This document shows, piece by piece, positions 53,536-64,000 of a stretch of DNA of 64,000 bases (positions are counted from its first letter, which is position 1; the number at the start of each line of letters is the position of its first letter). The stretch lies in NCBI GenBank assembly GCA_964036155.1, contig OZ038422.1, positions 31,643,201-31,707,200 of the forward strand, in the 5' to 3' direction. Source of the DNA: Diploscapter coronatus. Lineage: Eukaryota; Nematoda; Chromadorea; Rhabditida; Rhabditidae. The notes beneath the pieces are model-generated. The model had not been told where the DNA came from. It ran no database searches and saw nothing but the letters and a program-made list of their open reading frames with translations. Both the position numbers and the translations under genes were made by a program.

Positions 53536-56500
53536 TTACGTTGCAAAATTGTGAAAAATTAAAAAGTATTCGAAGAACTGACCAGATCTTGATGCTATTC
53601 GTGTGGTAGTTTCCGTACTAATTCCTCCCTCATGTGTGGTAGTTTCCAGACTAGGATCTGGTTGATCGATCTGGAGAGCAAGAAACACTCCCGATTCTGC
53701 TCCGTCCGCATCGATGTAAACGATACTCAATGCATCGCCATTGCCAACAAGTACATTCGACGACTTCGACTCGGTATAATTATCGCTAATTTATCGGAAA
53801 TATTTTTCGAAGTGAAATTTCTAAGAAACTAACAAATGACTGGCAACAAGGTTTCCGCCATCCAAAATTTTATACTCCACATATCTAGAGGAATTCGATG
53901 TAGTGTTAAAGAATATGTTTTCAGACGATACGGTGATTTTGACTCTCGATGTAGCTGAAATTAAAATGATTTTTGCAGTTCATCCAGGTCGAAACCACGG
54001 GAGGAATGAAAATCGTGATAGAAATAGAATTTCTGACAGAAATCGAGTTCGAATTTAAAATAGAAATGAGAGATTCAACATTTTTGAAGGTCAAAATATT
54101 GCTTGAAGTCGAAATCAAAATCAACTTCCAGAATATTAAACTGTTTCGTCCCTGTTTGAAACCCAAAGCACTGGTAACGATAGAAGCCGCATTCAATTCA
54201 ATTCGTGTATGAAAATTTAGATAAAGATAAAATATTACCTGAAAAGTAACAGGAATCAAATCCATAATCAATAGCAAAGGGATAGGTGGGAGAAGTGTAG
54301 AAGCGTCTTTGCCCAGTTATCAATGTTTTATATGCAACTGCAAATAATGATCGTCTCGAAAGATCTTATGATTATTTTTAAAGTGTTATATACTAATAAC
54401 GATTAAAAGTTATAGAATTACCGTCAACACGTTGGTCCAAACTAATCAGTTGAATCGTGATAGTGCCGTTTTCTGCAATGTAAGTATTGAGATATCCATT
54501 AACTCGTTGCGGCACAGCATTTGCAATTGACAATGAACTGAAAATCATAAAATACATCAATTTAGCCAGCAATATTGAAGTTAGAGAAGAGATGGTTTTG
54601 ATATTTTGAAAATCAATTTCGATTTTATGTCTTAAAATTTTAAATCGAGCTCAATTATGATGTTGGCATTCAGTAAATTTCGAGTTTGATTTTTTTTGCT
54701 TTAATTGGAAAAATAGAATAGCTTATTAGAGTTCGACTCGGAAAATTTGTGTGAATTTGAGCGTCAGATTTTTCTCATCCACCAATATGTATCTGTCAAT
54801 TTTAATTCAACTACCTGTATTGAGACAAAGCGAAAACCTTGTCAGCAGTTGGTCCACCTGCTTCAATTGTTAAACGAGTGCTGTTCTAAAACACCGTTTT
54901 GGTCATGAGCATGAAAATATCATTTATAAGGGAAACTAGGCGTGAATTTTGAAGATACTCAACAAACATAAATTCCAAATGATATACATTAAATTTACCG
55001 ATGAAAATGCTGCACTAGTGAGGTATTCGTTCTGTGGGAAAAAAGAAAATACTGATATTGCAACAGGACCATTTGTAGCATCTAATGTCAGGGGCTGATT
55101 AAAAGTACTCGGCATTGAAATTATTTTGTATTTGTCATTAAATCTCTGGACGTCTAAAATTTAATCATAATTATTTCCTTGAAATAGGGGCAGTAAAGAA
55201 ATACTTTTTGTAATACTCGAAAATGAAAATGAAACTGAAGTGACATTTTAAAAATTTTACAAATGGAAACGAAAATTCATCAAAAATGAATAGGAAACAA
55301 AAATGTTCGTACAGCCTTCTGGAATGCATCACAAATTGCTCACTTTCTAAAGCATTTACCACAACTTCTTCAATCAAGTCAGATGTTGGAAAATTGCAAA
55401 TGGTTATCTCCTTTTCACCATTAGAGTTGAACATAAGACCTTGAATATCATAGAAGAATAAGCTGAATTGGGTAGCATCGTCTAGTATAATATGAAACAA
55501 TGGATTTTACCTTCCTAAAGGCGTTCCATCAGATTTATAGACAAGATATGACGTTCCGGCAAACGGATCTTGGGTGCTTGATACTACAGATGCAACTATC
55601 TGAAAATGAATAGTAAATGCGAAAATATTTCATCGTTCATTATTTCATATTTGGATGGGAATAAGAAAATGAAGAAACGTGAAAAATCATAAATAATAAT
55701 ACAAAATTAGATGATGGTTTAAAAAAAAAATGAAAACGAACGCTGACAAAAATAAATCAATTATGTAAATTTAGAAAATAATGATATCATGAAAACTTAT
55801 TATTTTCGATGGTCATATGACTCATGAATGTTCAGAACTTTAAATTTAAAAAAAATAAGAAGTTTAAAATTTTGGAGATTTGAAGTAAACATTTATCACT
55901 TTCTGAATTTAGTATCCGAATTTTCATCAGTTAGAATATTTCTTATCAATGCTATTTAGAAATTTCGAAAAAAAAACAACAAATTATCTATCTATTATTT
56001 AAAATTTTATTCTGACATACAGTCGACATCGACATCGAAGTGATGATGCTTATTACATTATTATTAGTGTGTTCAAATAAAATGACTGGCTTCATATTTT
56101 TGCCGACAAATAAATTTGTGGATCCACCGCTAGTTGAATTCACTAAATGTTACAATTATTTACCTTTAACAAAATATCGATCAAAACTACTTACATTTAA
56201 AGTAGCGCACATCGAAACCAAGTGTAGAATTGAAATATGAACCAGAGGGCGTATTGATGTACAATTTATTGTCACCTGCAGGCAAATTATACGTACGAAA
56301 TATATTTTTGAGTTGTTCACTAAAATTCATAAATATTTGTTTTTCAAAAATTTAGCCATAGCATATACGAATATGTAAACACATTTGCACTATCTGAGAT
56401 ACTATAATTATCCTTCGATGTCATCGAACCATTTATTTTAAGGATAGCATATGAACCAGCAGGTACTACTATCTAAAATTCTGAGGAAATTATTTAAATT

Positions 56501-56748
56501 ATTTTAAAATAAAACCTTAAAATAGCAAGACTGATTGTTATAAGGTTGAAACACTTGTGGAGTGGAATGAGAATATCGTCCTCCAAATTTATAGGTACTA
56601 CTACCATTAATCTGGGTTGTTGCATTACAATAAACTATATTTGGATTAATATTTTTAAACAATTTGCAAAAAAATAACCTTTTGCACTTGATACAGAGTG
56701 TGCTAACAAAATATGAGCTATTATTAAAATTACTGTACTATAAATCAT
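53536..56748 (-). CDS. Secreted protein with two CUB-like domains (nematode type), carrying an in-frame stop
   Basis: Exons on the minus strand: 56748-56679 (signal peptide MIYSTVILIIAHILLAHS), 56634-56516, 56472-56369, 56319-56195, 55599-55344, 55153-54999, 54885-54815, 54537-54422, 54337-54239, 53954-53830 and 53769-53583 or to a TAA at 53536. Domain 1 contains SCYFKIVVPAGSYAILKING and ends GFDVRYFK. Domain 2 contains RFYTSPTYPFAIDYGFDSC and ALSIVYIDADG, then a Thr/Ser-rich tail. This is the PF02408 CUB-like pattern, which in C. elegans marks many secreted pathogen- and stress-responsive genes. Two problems: the 56195-to-55599 junction does not keep phase, and exon 5 has one in-frame TAA at 55507-55509 within otherwise good coding sequence. 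It may be a pseudogene, two genes, or contain a sequence error. The TTTCAG directly before the ATG suggests a spliced-leader acceptor. Confidence 0.7.
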
Positions 56749-56819
56749 CTGAAATTTGACATAAATTCAAAATAATCTCGTTATTCCGGTTAATGCAAGA
56801 AAAATGAGGTATTAAAATC

Positions 56820-57092
56820 CACAAACAATTCAAAATCTAAACCTAGAATTTTGAAGTATCAAAAAGAGATCTATCATTAAAGGTATAATAAAATTATTAC
56901 GATACTGCATTTATAGGGCCCAAATTTGTCATACCACATAAGAGGATGAAATTTAAATGGTGCCACTTTATCAGTTCCATTCGTATTGTTTGAATGGAGT
57001 AGAGGATAAGGCTTATGACATTCGAGAACCAAAAATGGGCAATTTCTGGCTTCCATCCTTTCGAACTCAATCATGATGTCAGAAATTTTGCG
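56820..57092 (-). CDS. Candidate exon pair of an unidentified gene
   Basis: Minus-strand sequence open across 57092-56904 contains NCPFLVLECHKPYPLLHSN and FHPLMWYDKFGPYKC and can splice at AGTATCG (phase 1). A TTCTAG acceptor near 56838 then opens a short in-phase exon ending in TAA (LDFELFVDFNT...). An AATCAAG acceptor-like site precedes it at about 57093. No family is recognised and no upstream exon was found. It lies just upstream of the CUB-like gene on the same strand and might belong to a separate small gene. Confidence 0.3.
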
Positions 57093-60000
57093 GATATAAA
57101 GCTTGATTAATCATGATAGATAATGATAAAAATATACTTTTGAAAGTTTCAGCTAATTGATAAAAAAAAAAACTTGAAAGGAACCATTAATTTTTTGTAT
57201 TTCTTTTAAAAAATGTTTATAAAATAGGGACGAACTACAAAATTTCTACCTAGAACTTTATTCAAAAATAATCTTTGTCTATTAATATATATCCATGAAT
57301 AATTATAAAAGGATTTTGCATTCAGATTAAATTTGATTGTTATTTGGCATTTCTATCGAAAACCATTATATCTATACTTTTAAGCCTGCTTCTGATAAGA
57401 ATTTAGGCTTAATAGCAGCAAATGCAATGGCAAATTGTTGATCAGAAAACTTAATGAGCAAATTGATTTGAAAGTTCATTATAATAAATGACTAAAGTGG
57501 CATATCGATGCAAAAAAAAACTAAAAATTTCATAGATTCCAGTTACTCGGTAAATAAGGCCCGACGAGAAAAAATCTAAAAGAATTGTAAGAATTGAAAT
57601 TAACTAATATCTTCGCGGTATTTGATAATCAATTTAGCTGTCAATAAAGAGATAGCATAAATTTAAAACAAAAAATAATACTTGATTTCTATGTTTAACA
57701 GGTTCAGAGATTTCTGTCTCTAGCCGCATTTCTACAGGGACAGATGATAGTTGAATTTTCCTACAATTGTGTAAAACTACAGTGATTTTTATTCATTTGT
57801 TATTGCTTTTTCAAGCATATTCTATTTCTGTGTTCGTTTACTTTTGGAATATCTGAATGTGATCATTAGTAGAGGATCGACTTGTAAATGTAGTCGCTAA
57901 GTAAGCAGCGCTTCGGATTTCGTATTTCTATCGTCTAGTTTGGATGATCAAAACAGAAGAGACTGTGAGCGAGTGAGAGAGGAAGGGAAATGAGCATGGG
58001 AAAGCTGTGAAATGCAGAATGACAGGGAATGAGAGATGTGAGAAGTGTAAATTTTGTGTATACGAATACGAAACGAAGGCCTATCAGCTTACAGAAATGC
58101 ATGCTCGAGAAAAGTCAAGACACTTGGAAAGGAGCATCGCACCGCTGTCTATATCCATCTATTCAAGCAGTCATGCTATATCTCCATCTTCATCTGCATT
58201 AAATTCGCCGAAATATCATCTCAACTGTCATCCTCTCTTTTCGAGTATCTCGTGCCTGTTGCTTCGTACTTCAAATCTCGTTTCTATTCTTATCCGCTCA
58301 TTCTCTACAATTACAACTCGCAATCACCTATATAAATGCGGTATATTGTAGAGTATCAGATTCGCATTCAAACAGAACAAGTATATTGTATTTGAAAGAT
58401 TTTGATCGTTAATGTTTATTCTATTTTTCAAAATTCATAGTTGCCGTTGAAAATAAAGCCTGATACCCATTCACAATATCGCTTTTCTGCTCTATTGTTT
58501 GAATAAATAATAATACTTTCAAGCTCAAAATAAGTAAACTTTCACCTAGTATAAAATACTATAGAAACTCATTGAAGCGATTCGAAATTCAGTAGAGCGC
58601 AGAATCTTTTCTGGCATTATTCCATAATTTTCGCCTTGAAGTCGTCACAGAATATTTTATCAGATCATGCATCGGAGATTACATTTTTCATTAAAGCCTT
58701 TATTCATCTGTACAATCTCGTACTAACTAAACAAAAGATTTATTATTTCTTTGCTTTTCTTCACTCATTTTGCATGCTTACATTTTATTTTGTCTTATCC
58801 AAACATTTTCTGCTAGAACAAAGAAATGCTTTATCTAGTTTAGCGAAAATATCAATGAAACCTTCATTATATCCCTCTCGAATGCTCATTAAATGTGTTA
58901 GATTTGCCTTTTATGGTTTTGTCTAGATTCGATTCTTTGACCTTAGTTTTTGCCTTGCCTAATTCAACACGTTCTGCCATCTTCATTCTCACATTTCAAT
59001 TGAATTTCCTCATCTCCCGAAATCGATCTTCTCAAATAAAGGCGTCGCCACTTTTTGTCGTGAAAGCCAAGATCTTTTATTTGAGAAGGTGAAGATAGGC
59101 ATTTTGTGATTATAGTCTACGTGATGAAAATCGAGATCTTTCGAGATTAATCCACGTCAAAATCATCATAATTGCAGAATTGAATATTTTCATTCCAGCT
59201 CCTCCGTATAAAATAATTCTGCTCGTGAAGTACTAACGATCTATTTTTCAAGTAGAATTCGAGATCTTTAAAAATTCCTTTTATTCTGATTTCTAAAACT
59301 TCGGAACCTGCTATTATCATTTTCTATGAATTGAGCATCGCTAAAAGCTATTAGAAACAAAGAAATTATGAGGCTTTAGCTATATTTTAGGAAAACTCAA
59401 ATAGCAATAAATCAGTAAATAATGTGCTCAAAATCATTAGCTTTTCTAACTCCTCTGCTCATTGCTCCTTATGACTATCTTTTAGTTTCTAAATTTAAAA
59501 TTCCCCTGCATTTATTTTTGAAGAAAAAATTATGACCTGCGTGAAAATGAGAGCACATTTTGCAGGAGAATGCAACTGACACATTCCTCGCGACAATTTG
59601 ACACCTTGCATTTTTTCATAGATCAATTATCAGGTGGAACGGCTTTCTTCGAATTTCGAACTCTTTTTTCTTCTTCAACAGCAGCTGATTGTCACAAAAT
59701 GACGGTGAAAATGTCAAATGTCGAACTCCGGTGACACTCCTTCATTTTCGCTTCTTCAATCTGCACGTCGAAACTCACAAACTGACAACATCAGCGTCAA
59801 AACTATCCTCTCCTAACAGCTTAACAGTGACTTTGACTTTAGAATTATCTAACCTTTTTCCCATGACCTAATGACCTCAACACTTTACATACCACAGAAT
59901 CTCCGTGCAAATTTTGACGCTCTTTTTATTTTGGAGATTAAAAATGAGTTAATTGTCGATATGTTTCTACACATAATATTTAAAGTGCACCGAAAACTGC

Positions 60001-60603
60001 TATCAAACTTTTCTTTCCATATAACATCTTGTTTGGTGAGGATTCTTCGAAAGGTTTCACCATTTTTGAAGGATGGCAATAGTATGACTAGGGATCAAAA
60101 ATCTCCCTTCTCTGCAAAACGCGGCATGGTTTAAAGTGATAGTTTGAAATTCCAAAACATGTAGAAAGCAAGTTCTTTCAAAATTGGTGCTTACGGAAAG
60201 CACCATCATCAGAATCGATGAGATGTTTATAGAATGGTTGTTCACCTGAAAATCTTGTCAGGAAGTGAGCGTTAAAAGCACTGCACGATGTTTGTATAGC
60301 AAAACTTGTTCATTTTCTTGGCTGATTTTGGTAAAATTAGTCGACCATAACGGTCGTTATTTGATTTTTTTCGTAAAATATTTTAGTTATATTATCGAAA
60401 AAGTCGTGAAAATCATGATTTATGAATTAAAACAAAATTTCATTTTTAGATTTAAAATATTTTAAATCTAAATGATCACTTTTGTCCTAACTAGTTAGTA
60501 AGGAAGCAATGCAAGAGTGTAGGCATGATTCATTAAAATTTGTTAGATTTTTACTACGTTGTGCACAAGTCGTTATGACCTAATCAGAAATTGGAAGATT
60601 CAT
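57093..60603. other. AT-rich to pyrimidine-skewed noncoding DNA
   Basis: No convincing exon was found in 3.5 kb. Open frames (for example 58007-58351 and 59871-60134) lack family or splice support. One pre-miRNA-like hairpin at 59028-59088 is listed separately. Confidence 0.5.
59028..59088. ncRNA. Possible small-RNA hairpin
   Basis: CTTCTCAAATAAA (59028-59040) pairs perfectly with TTTATTTGAGAAG (59076-59088). Inside the 35-base loop, GGC/GCC and CAC/GTG can extend the stem. The size fits a short pre-miRNA-like hairpin. Evidence is structural only. Confidence 0.25.
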
Positions 60604-60768
60604 TTATTTACGCACACGCGCAGGTTGATTTTGAATGTCGTAATTAGTGCCATAAATAGGCGAAGTAGTCATGTTTCTCATTTTGGATCGAGAATTTGGC
60701 GTGGTTTTTGGCATTTCCCACGGTGAAAGACGATTAATCCGAGACACGAGAGAATCTGTGCCAAGACG
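60604..60768 (-). CDS. C-terminal exon of an unidentified gene
   Basis: A clean 54-codon terminal exon on the minus strand. It follows a strong pyrimidine tract plus TTGCAG acceptor (60771-60769) and ends in TAA at 60606-60604, with AATAAA overlapping the stop. The translation includes SRINRLSPWEMPKTTPNSR and TSPIYGTNYDIQNQPARV. It is basic, Pro/Thr/Asn-rich and probably a disordered tail. Base composition is GC-richer than its surroundings, as for other exons here. Phase 0 at the acceptor. The preceding exons must lie at higher coordinates, in 60.8-64 kb or beyond the window. I do not recognise the family. Confidence 0.5.
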   Translation of the reverse strand, partial: RLGTDSLVSRINRLSPWEMPKTTPNSRSKMRNMTTSPIYGTNYDIQNQPARVRK

Positions 60769-63700
60769 CTGCAACAGAAGCGAGATGGGTGGCAGGAGAT
60801 AAAGGGGGAGAGGGGAGGAGACAAATTCGATGAAAGAGGATGAACAATATCGTTTGGTTCAGATGAAAATAAACAATTAGCGGTCCTCGTCTTTAAAATT
60901 TTCAGAATGATTTTTTATGTAATTCTTTGATTACAACTATTCTTGTACATCCGATAAATTCAAGTTATTTACCTCGAATTTGTCGTGAATTTCTTCATAA
61001 CACAGATGCAGCACATTTTCCAATCATTTCTAGAGATAGTCAATTACTTTGTTGACACTTCTTCTAACTCACATCTCCGCTCATTTTGATTATATTCTAT
61101 TTTTCGGCAGATTGCGTTGACTGCAGTTACTCACTAGCGGCTAGAAATTCACACATAAATTGTTTGACTGTTGAATGCGAGGTCAAAAAATTCAATTCCC
61201 TCGTAATCAACTTTCAATATTCTCACATTCTAAATTCTCTATCTTTCTAGCCAATCATAAGATATTCAAGTAGTTCTAAAATCAGATCCAAACGCGAAAA
61301 TAGTAAAGTTCAATCTAATTTTAGCCATTCCCTCGGCTAATTTTATCCTCTCATTGAATGTTGCATATGGGTGCTCTTTAATTTCGAATGAAAATTTTCC
61401 TCTTTCATTTGAAAGAAAATATCAAAAACCCTGGCCCGAGAAGTTCAAAAGACGCGCAAAACAAAGCAGGCAGGCAGGCAGGCTGCTTCTTCATTTCAAC
61501 TCCTTCACGGCTCCACATCAATCATCCCCAATCATCGCAGATATCATTTTGCCTCCTTTCCACCTTTTTTCTAACGGATGGTTTACACCGTCGTCATCAG
61601 GTCAAACGCTTGACTTTTAGCCCATCAACACTTCAGCTCTTCTGTTCTTCACTTCTTCAGTCCATTTTTCATTGTTTTTCTAGTCTCTACTCTAGCGCAT
61701 TCCAAGAATCGTTCATTCCCCTCTCTTCACTCCTCGAACAAAGATCTACAAATTGCGACTCCACTGCTTCCAATTTAGTCTTTTGTCGCTCAATTTGTAT
61801 TTCTTGAACTCTCAGTGTGATTCTTTGGTTCCTTCTTCTCGTAGTTTGAAAATAGTGAAATATTTGTCGCAAATCTGTCTCATATCATCATTTTCGCTAT
61901 TTGCGTGGTTAATCTGAAAATTCCACCTTCGCGTGATTTCAGTCATATCTTTGATCACTAATTTCTCATAGCTCAAACCTTTTAACCTTTTCAAATCGAA
62001 GATGACAAACCCAACTGTTCATTCATCTGACCTAGTAGTAGGCCAAATCGAAGATAAGGCAAGATAAAAATGCTGAAAATTGAAGCCGAAGTTCATTCCA
62101 AACTATGCAATTCTCTTAAAACTAAATACGAAATTTTATAATTACCTTTTGATATCCAAATTTGGCCTTCTGTATTTAGAGACAGATGACAGACATAGAC
62201 GGTAGTCATTGTCAACGGATTTTTTTTTTCATTTTTCTACATTCCCCATTTTACCTATATGTTGACAAATACAACCGTCTGTATCTACAGGGGACCCTAT
62301 TTTTAGTTTTTCGGAATCGACTTTTATCCATATCTTATCAAATCCTTAGCTATTCATCATTTTCATAGTAGTTACACCGCCAGTTCAATCAGCTTGATTT
62401 CCCCAATACCCCTTCTTCCTGGTCCATTCATCAATTCGTCAAATCGTCAAGAAGATACACATTCTTCTGACTTTGTTGTTGTCGTTCATCTGCCTGATTG
62501 ATGGTTCAATTAGTCGCTAAATTTAGATCATCTCCAATCTTTGAACAGTTTGTATAACTTGTCTTGACAATTTCTGTCCTTCCTACGCTCGTTAAAATTT
62601 CATGAGCCCCAAGACCAACTATCAATCACGCATGCTGATAACTTCGACGAAGCTCATGATAAATACTAAAATATGTAAGCAGCTAATGGATAAGACCAAA
62701 TGGTGTAGGCCAAGGCGATATTAGTCAGTACGGCTAATTCACTAGTTCATGAGAAATGAGATGAGAAAGTCCTTCATCCGCTTCAATGGTTCTATACGAA
62801 AACATGGATCTTCATTTCGACACCTCGTAGCTCGCATCGTGTATTTCTTGATTAGATATTTTTAGGCATTCACTATTGTTGCAATGTTTCCTGTTTTGAT
62901 TTTCATTTATGTTGAGATATTTCGGTCGGGGATAGGAGAAACTTTGAATTTAGATTTTCTCAAATTGTTTTTCTTTAAATTTTATTTTCGTTTAATCTAC
63001 TGTAGTTATGTGATTTTATGTGCAAAAGTCAAGCTCACCCGTCGGGTAGAGAGGATAAGCAATCGTTTATCTATTCACTAACGTATGTTTATGACGAAGA
63101 GAGCAGAACACATTGTTGTCCTGAAAGTTTTGTTTGATATGAAGCCTGCCAGAGCTGTTGTGAGATTTACGGTAGTCTTTTATAGGATGAGCGAAGATAA
63201 AAAAAAAAAGGTGAAATCGAAGTAGGAAGAGATAATAATGATGTCGTGATGAGTGAGAGATGTAAGTTTATGGGTAATGGTTAAATCGATTGTATGCGAA
63301 TTTGGTATCTTCGTTTCAAGTAGCCAGCAAATCTCGATTTTTGTTTGTTCCGTAACCAATTCACGATATGATGACTAATTTTGATATTAATTTCACTTTT
63401 CTGTGAATAATATTTTTAGTTTGGTTGATTTTTTGTTACTACAAATAACTAGACCCGCCACCCCATGTCCTATTGCGTATTCCGAACTTTTCGGCTATTT
63501 TTTCCTCCACTTCCCGTTCGCGTTCGAATTAGTGAAGATTATGCCCCTTTGCCTGCGAACTTTTCGCATTTTTGCTTCCTTCTCGATAAATAAAAGAATA
63601 TGGGAAGTGAGTGGGAATATGGGAAGAAGTTCGTCATTTTTCGGCTGTAAAAAACAATAGAATCTAGACTGTCAAAAATGCTCACTTCTGCGTATTCGAC

Positions 63701-64000
63701 TCAGGCTCCAGATTTTGAAATATTATATGAAATACCGAAGCTTAAATTATTTTTAAACGTGGGCGATTATAAAAATCCTTGAGAGTATGTCTTTACCAAC
63801 TCAAACTCAACAGCATTTTCCGAATTTATAAGTCGTGAAATACAGAGATTTAGTTATTTTTTGAGCATAAGTTATTGCTATAAATTGTGAGAAATATCAT
63901 ACCTCATCAGTCTAATTCTATATTATTGTTCGCTCAAAAACTGAAAATTATCAAAGTGTGCTTCCTGATAAAAATTAAGTTCGTTATTATTAACTTTGTT
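60769..64000. other. Noncoding region to the right edge
   Basis: Mostly AT-rich, with pyrimidine-rich plus-strand stretches (61.5-61.8 and 62.4-62.6 kb). It may be an intron of the minus-strand gene whose last exon is at 60604-60768. I found no exon with good splice sites on that strand. No RNA gene seen. Confidence 0.45.

Noticed and set aside
62603..62728. Plus-strand 41-codon ORF MSPKTNYQSR... with a GTAAGC donor-like site
   Set aside because: Too short, with no neighbouring exon in phase.

Overview
This 64 kb window is animal nuclear DNA. The genes are spliced and have small introns (many 40-60 bases) with short TTTCAG/TTTTAG-type acceptors. A nematode is the best guess. The main evidence is a secreted two-domain CUB-like (PF02408-type) protein at about 53.5-56.7 kb, a family I know essentially from nematodes. 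Splice acceptors lying at or just before several start codons fit spliced-leader trans-splicing. I cannot name the species. Exon models were built by hand from splice sites, reading phase and protein families.

Gene-dense left third (1-21 kb): EXOC5/Sec10 (minus, cut by the left edge, with a 1.1 kb foldback element in intron 1); TMEM65 (minus); FAM98 (minus, directly upstream of TMEM65 and possibly co-transcribed with it); a CTTNBP2-like coiled-coil gene (plus, sharing a divergent promoter region with FAM98); ZC3HC1/NIPA (minus); the DBF4-dependent kinase CDC7 (minus, 15 exons); and two weakly supported exons at 21 kb.

Middle (22-40 kb): a small seven-exon gene for a putative secreted helical protein lies at 22.2-23.4 kb; its exons are too short to stand out as ORFs. 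After it come about 17 kb without convincing coding exons. Much of that stretch is pyrimidine-rich on the plus strand and holds a (CAGT)n microsatellite, a decayed mariner-like element and other hairpin elements. It ends at TPRA1 and may be its upstream regulatory region or a long 5' UTR intron.

Right part (40-64 kb): TPRA1/GPR175 (plus, 11 exons); two tandem, divergent DDX3/Vasa-like DEAD-box helicases (plus) with matching 13-exon structures; the CUB-like gene (minus), which carries an in-frame stop; a candidate exon pair near 57 kb; and a clean C-terminal exon near 60.7 kb of an unidentified minus-strand gene. The rest is AT-rich or pyrimidine-rich noncoding DNA.

Most conserved genes are housekeeping in kind: exocytosis, a mitochondrial membrane protein, tRNA-ligase-complex partner, replication kinase, mitotic/nuclear-pore protein. 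The helicase pair, the CUB-like gene and the small secreted gene are the fast-evolving accessory part. At least ten inverted-repeat elements (mariner-, Harbinger- and hAT-like) sit in introns and intergenic DNA.
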